A stretch of 64,000 nt of DNA, taken from assembly GCA_022225965.2 (NCBI GenBank), contig JAKJXP020000039.1, forward strand, positions 62,001-126,000. Reading direction: 5' to 3'. Shown one piece after another: positions 61,018 to 64,000 of this stretch. A model generated the notes under the pieces. That model had not been told where the DNA came from. It saw only the letters and a program-made list of their open reading frames with translations, and ran no database searches. Numbering within the stretch: the stretch's first letter is position 1; the number at the start of each line of letters is the position of its first letter. The DNA is from Diatrype stigma. Taxonomy: Eukaryota > Ascomycota > Sordariomycetes > Xylariales > Diatrypaceae. Both the position numbers and the translations under genes were made by a program.

Positions 61018-62236
61018 TTGACCAAACCACCACTAACTGCTATCTAGGTACCTCATTGTATCCGCGCAGCGAGCTGTCCCCGATCAGCATATTATTCCTG
61101 GCCATGACACCCCAGATAGTCTTCTTATGGACCCGCGACTCCTAGCAACGCTGGTGATCCCGTTCCTCGAGACGTATATGGCCATACATTCGGAGATAGG
61201 ATTCCTTCTGCTAGAATACCCACCCGAGCACCTGGCCACTGTGCTGGCCATGCGAGACCTGGTCGGTGGTGATCTCCTACAAGTCGCAGGAATCCTAGAT
61301 GACAAGGCCGATGGCTTAGGATCAAGCTTCGTGGCTAATAGGGGGTCGGAGGAGACGCAGGCAACACCGCCAAAGGCACCCTCGTTCTCCAAAGCCAACT
61401 TCGTCCTCACCTCCTCGGCCACAGAGTCGGAGATCGCGACGCTGATCGCGGCAGTCTGGAAAATCCTGGTCGACCGCTCGCCTTTCTACATCCCCGACGG
61501 CGCGCCATGTAGGATGCTAGAAGAATCCACCAAGGGCGATAATCCTCAGCAGCAGCAGCAGCAGCAGCACCCTACCGCATACGAGTCGAGTCAAGGCATA
61601 CCGTTTGTACACTCACCACTGATCAACTCAGATATGCAATACACACCGCTGGATAGCGCAGCAGAACTGATGGGATTCCGAGGCCCGCCTGCTGCTACCA
61701 CAGCCACCACCACCACCACCGACCACACCCCCTCCTACGGCACGGTGTATGAAGAAGAGAAGCCGCCGGCAGTTTCGATTTCGACGGCGAATGCATCGGA
61801 CTCCCTACTAGCAGCAGAGACGATGACAATGACGACGACGACGACAACCGCGACTACACCCAGGGCCAATACTCGCAGCAGCAGCAGCAACAACAAGACC
61901 GCCAAGGCAACAGCACTGCGAAGGCAGAAGAAGGCGAAGAAGCTCCGGAGCCTGCTCGGTCGGAACCCGGACGCCGAGGCAGACACCGACACCGACGCCC
62001 ATGGCGATGAAAAGGGCCCATCAATCCGATTGCCGCGCCTGGACACCGGCTCGTTCCTGTCCATCAACCTCTCGGACGATGACGATGACGACAGCGATGA
62101 CGGTAACGGGGAGGACGATCGCTTCGCGGCCGACGAGCGCAGGTACATGCCGCTCTTCATGCGGAAGAACCACGACGCCCTGAGGGGCAACAGCCGCAAA
62201 GCGCTGAGGTTCCTGGGACTCAGCACGGAGGCGTGA
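58750..62236 (+). CDS. Large disordered protein of unknown function
   Basis: Exons 58750-60884 and 61048-62236 give 1107 residues. The first ATG in the frame is at 58750 (MADIAAIQGNLIAFEGPRDT). Residues 1-240 look folded (ILVLPELEQFMKGEPDHSAF, LYNELTRDGIQGLYNALEAT). A long Ser/Pro/Arg-rich disordered part follows. A second ordered region spans the splice: NRFYELNITNCRTAIETQDS, LRSALCTYFLSGDAPCRQHE, GVEKEFSAALRGSLERLGTK, RLDLRYLIVSAQRAVPDQH. A polyglutamine run, a Thr run and an acidic stretch (LSDDDDDDSDDGNGEDD) come before the end. It resembles large conserved hypothetical proteins of Sordariomycetes. The 163-bp intron contains a GA microsatellite. No catalytic motif recognised. Confidence 0.8.
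60927..61012 (+). repeat. (GA)n microsatellite inside an intron
   Basis: About 42 GA units, with one TG interruption near 60941, inside the intron 60885-61047. The repeat fills half of the intron and leaves a CTAAC branch point (about 61033) and the acceptor intact. Confidence 0.95.
61547..61567 (+). repeat. CAG triplet run coding for polyglutamine
   Basis: About seven CAG codons in frame, giving a Gln run in the protein encoded at 58750-62236. Confidence 0.85.
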
Positions 62237-63641
62237 GATCGGGGCGGGATCCTTGGGCTTCCTCTCTCCCGTAGGGTCTGTATAAAAACCTGTATCAACA
62301 GTATGTTGTATATTTTTATCTATTTTTCGTAGGTTCAAGTTTGTTGGGGTCGACTGTCTGAAGAATACATATATAAGTACCCCCTTCCTTCAACGTACGT
62401 TAACGGGGCGCTCGGCACGACGACAGCAAACCGCGGCGTTCTTCCGAGCTTGTTGTATATCTGACTGTATTATTACATGTTTATTCGGGGCCCATGATGG
62501 ATGTTTGTTGCACTTGCAGCTCAGTGCTCATGTATTTTAAACTGATACCTGCTTGGCTGGATACATTATCAAGATTCCGGTCCTAGCCGACCGCTGTTCT
62601 ACACGCCCCCCTCCCCTCAACTAGTATCGTAGGGGTGACTCTTAGTCTGCTACTATGTAGGTAGGTACTTCGTCATATTACACTACTCCAAAACAGCCTA
62701 CACGAGAATACACTTGGTGGGCTACGGATCCTCCACACCCTGACTTGATTGTGGTGAAGTAGGCTATTATAGGAGGGGGGTAGATAAGGACGAGGAGTAT
62801 CATCACGCAAACCGTTCGAAGGCGGCTTCTTATCCCACATGACTTGTAATCTCGAGATTAGAAGGACATCACGTAGCACGATCACACACGCCGAGCAGGT
62901 CAGGTTTCATGGACTTCCAGCACGTTGAGAAGAAACATGCAAACAAAACAATTGAGTGTCCCCCTATGATTAAGTATCCCAGATGTGCGAGAAGTATGCC
63001 GAAAGAAGGATTATGGGCAGCTGAGGGCCGAAAGAGAAGAGTGAAGACAAGAAAATAGGCGAGGATCTAAGTTCAGAGCACAATTTATCGTGGCATGCCA
63101 TTGACCACGTCCATCGTCATATCCCTCACTCGAGCTCTTGTCTCCTCCATTCAAGCCCTCCCTCCCCCTTAGCCCTGGGGAAGACAACTTGTCCCCGAAT
63201 CGCGGAAATTACAGACACAGCGTAAAATTCATCTCCCGTCGCCCGAATGCCAAGTTACCGCGCGCGCAGATTTCTAATACAAAGAGCGGGATCTCGTTCC
63301 GGTCATTAGAATATCGCGTTAGGAAAGAGCCGGAGCTAGGGATAGCAAACAGATCTCCCTCGGGATATCCATGACCCTGCTCTCACATGCCAGAAAGTTC
63401 AATCATCCCGTGATACGTCAGCGAACGATTCCGGCGGGACAAAATGTCGATGGTGATAATGGGAAAAATCCAAGTGGTCATGAATTCGTCTATCGGAGGT
63501 CAAAAGCGACAACTAAACCGCAGCCCACCTTGCCATCCTGACCACCTGCATGCCTGTAATTGCCAGTCCGTTCCACGGAAATCAAGATGGGATATGTGAG
63601 AACGCCGTCATTTCGGGGGTATCGTCAAGGGGTTGTGCTCT
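62237..63641. other. Convergent intergenic region
   Basis: 1.4 kb between the stops of two converging genes. No gene supported; a 78-codon frame at 63138-63374 has no recognisable features. The part near 63.4-63.64 kb should be the ypt1 3' untranslated region. Confidence 0.5.
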
Positions 63642-64000
63642 CTAGCAGCAGCCGCCGCCAGAGGAGTTGGAGACACTGTGGCCAGGGCCGACCTGAACAC
63701 CGGGCTTGGTGTTGGTGGTGGCCTGCGAGCCCATGCGCTCCTTGATTTGCCGGGCCATGGTCAAGAAAGCCTGCTCGACGTTCGAGGCGTTCTTGGCCGA
63801 GGTCTCGAGGAACGGGATGCCAAGGCTGTCAGCGAACTCCTAGAAATGAAGTCAGCATCCTAGACAGACAAGGTTCGAGAGTATAGACTATCGCGAGAAT
63901 GCAAAGAAGGGAGAACTCGTAGGAGTCTTTGCCACAGGATATCGTACCTTGGCAACGGTGTACTCGACGACCTTCTTGTCCGACATATCGCTCTTGTTGC
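63642..64000 (-). CDS. ypt1: Rab-family GTPase Ypt1 (Rab1), 3' part
   Basis: The 5' part lies beyond the right edge. Two exons are visible: 64000-63948 (from [17 protein letters not shown], containing the guanine-binding NKSD motif) and 63839-63642. The second exon starts [20 protein letters not shown], including the SAK nucleotide-binding motif, continues [18 protein letters not shown] and ends [11 protein letters not shown], a double-cysteine tail for geranylgeranylation. Ypt1 controls ER-to-Golgi transport and autophagosome formation. The intron is 63947-63840 (GTACGA to TAG). The C-terminal sequence separates it from other Rabs. Confidence 0.93.

Overview
The window looks like nuclear DNA of a filamentous ascomycete (Pezizomycotina, probably a Sordariomycete). 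The evidence is many short GT-AG introns of about 46 to 190 bp with CTAAC or CTGAC branch points, a decayed HET-domain incompatibility gene, an ankyrin/CorA-like fusion, and a transposon block whose damage is all transitions, as expected from repeat-induced point mutation (RIP). No CRISPR array, rRNA or convincing tRNA was found. Exon joins were worked out by hand from reading frame, splice signals and remembered family patterns. No database search was run.

Left end, 1-18.4 kb. A small multi-pass membrane protein gene runs off the left edge. Next comes a 15.6-kb AT-rich block made of two nested, dead Ty3/Gypsy LTR retrotransposons. The outer one (838-16417, plus strand, 245-bp LTRs) is split inside its reverse transcriptase by a 9.9-kb element in the opposite orientation (4005-13869, 157-bp LTRs, AAAAA target duplication). 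The inner element carries an unexplained third reading frame of about 506 codons between integrase and its 3' LTR. Beyond the block is a formamidase gene reduced to its N-terminal half, ending next to a run of 22 G.

Middle, 18.9-46.9 kb. This is ordinary gene-dense euchromatin: a PGAP4-like glycosyltransferase, an alpha/beta hydrolase, a fructosamine kinase, a nicotinamide riboside kinase, an ankyrin-CorA-like membrane protein, a secreted glucoamylase with a starch-binding domain, the tri-snRNP protein SART1/Snu66, two low-complexity hypotheticals, the cytosolic phenylalanyl-tRNA synthetase alpha subunit (10 exons) and a Tag1-like DUF3712 vacuolar membrane protein.

Right end, 48-64 kb. Two amino-acid biosynthesis genes converge: mitochondrial ornithine carbamoyltransferase and the acetolactate synthase regulatory subunit. 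Both, and the Phe-tRNA synthetase gene, have TGACTCA sites upstream that fit cross-pathway (Gcn4/CpcA/CPC1) control. They are followed by a nine-exon KH-domain RNA-binding protein, the broken HET gene, a large disordered protein of unknown function and the 3' end of the Rab GTPase gene ypt1.

No clearly new multi-gene system is visible. The most unusual items are the extra ORF in the inner retrotransposon, the nesting itself, the CorA-like protein without a GMN motif, the poly-G breakpoint in the formamidase gene, and several very small exons.
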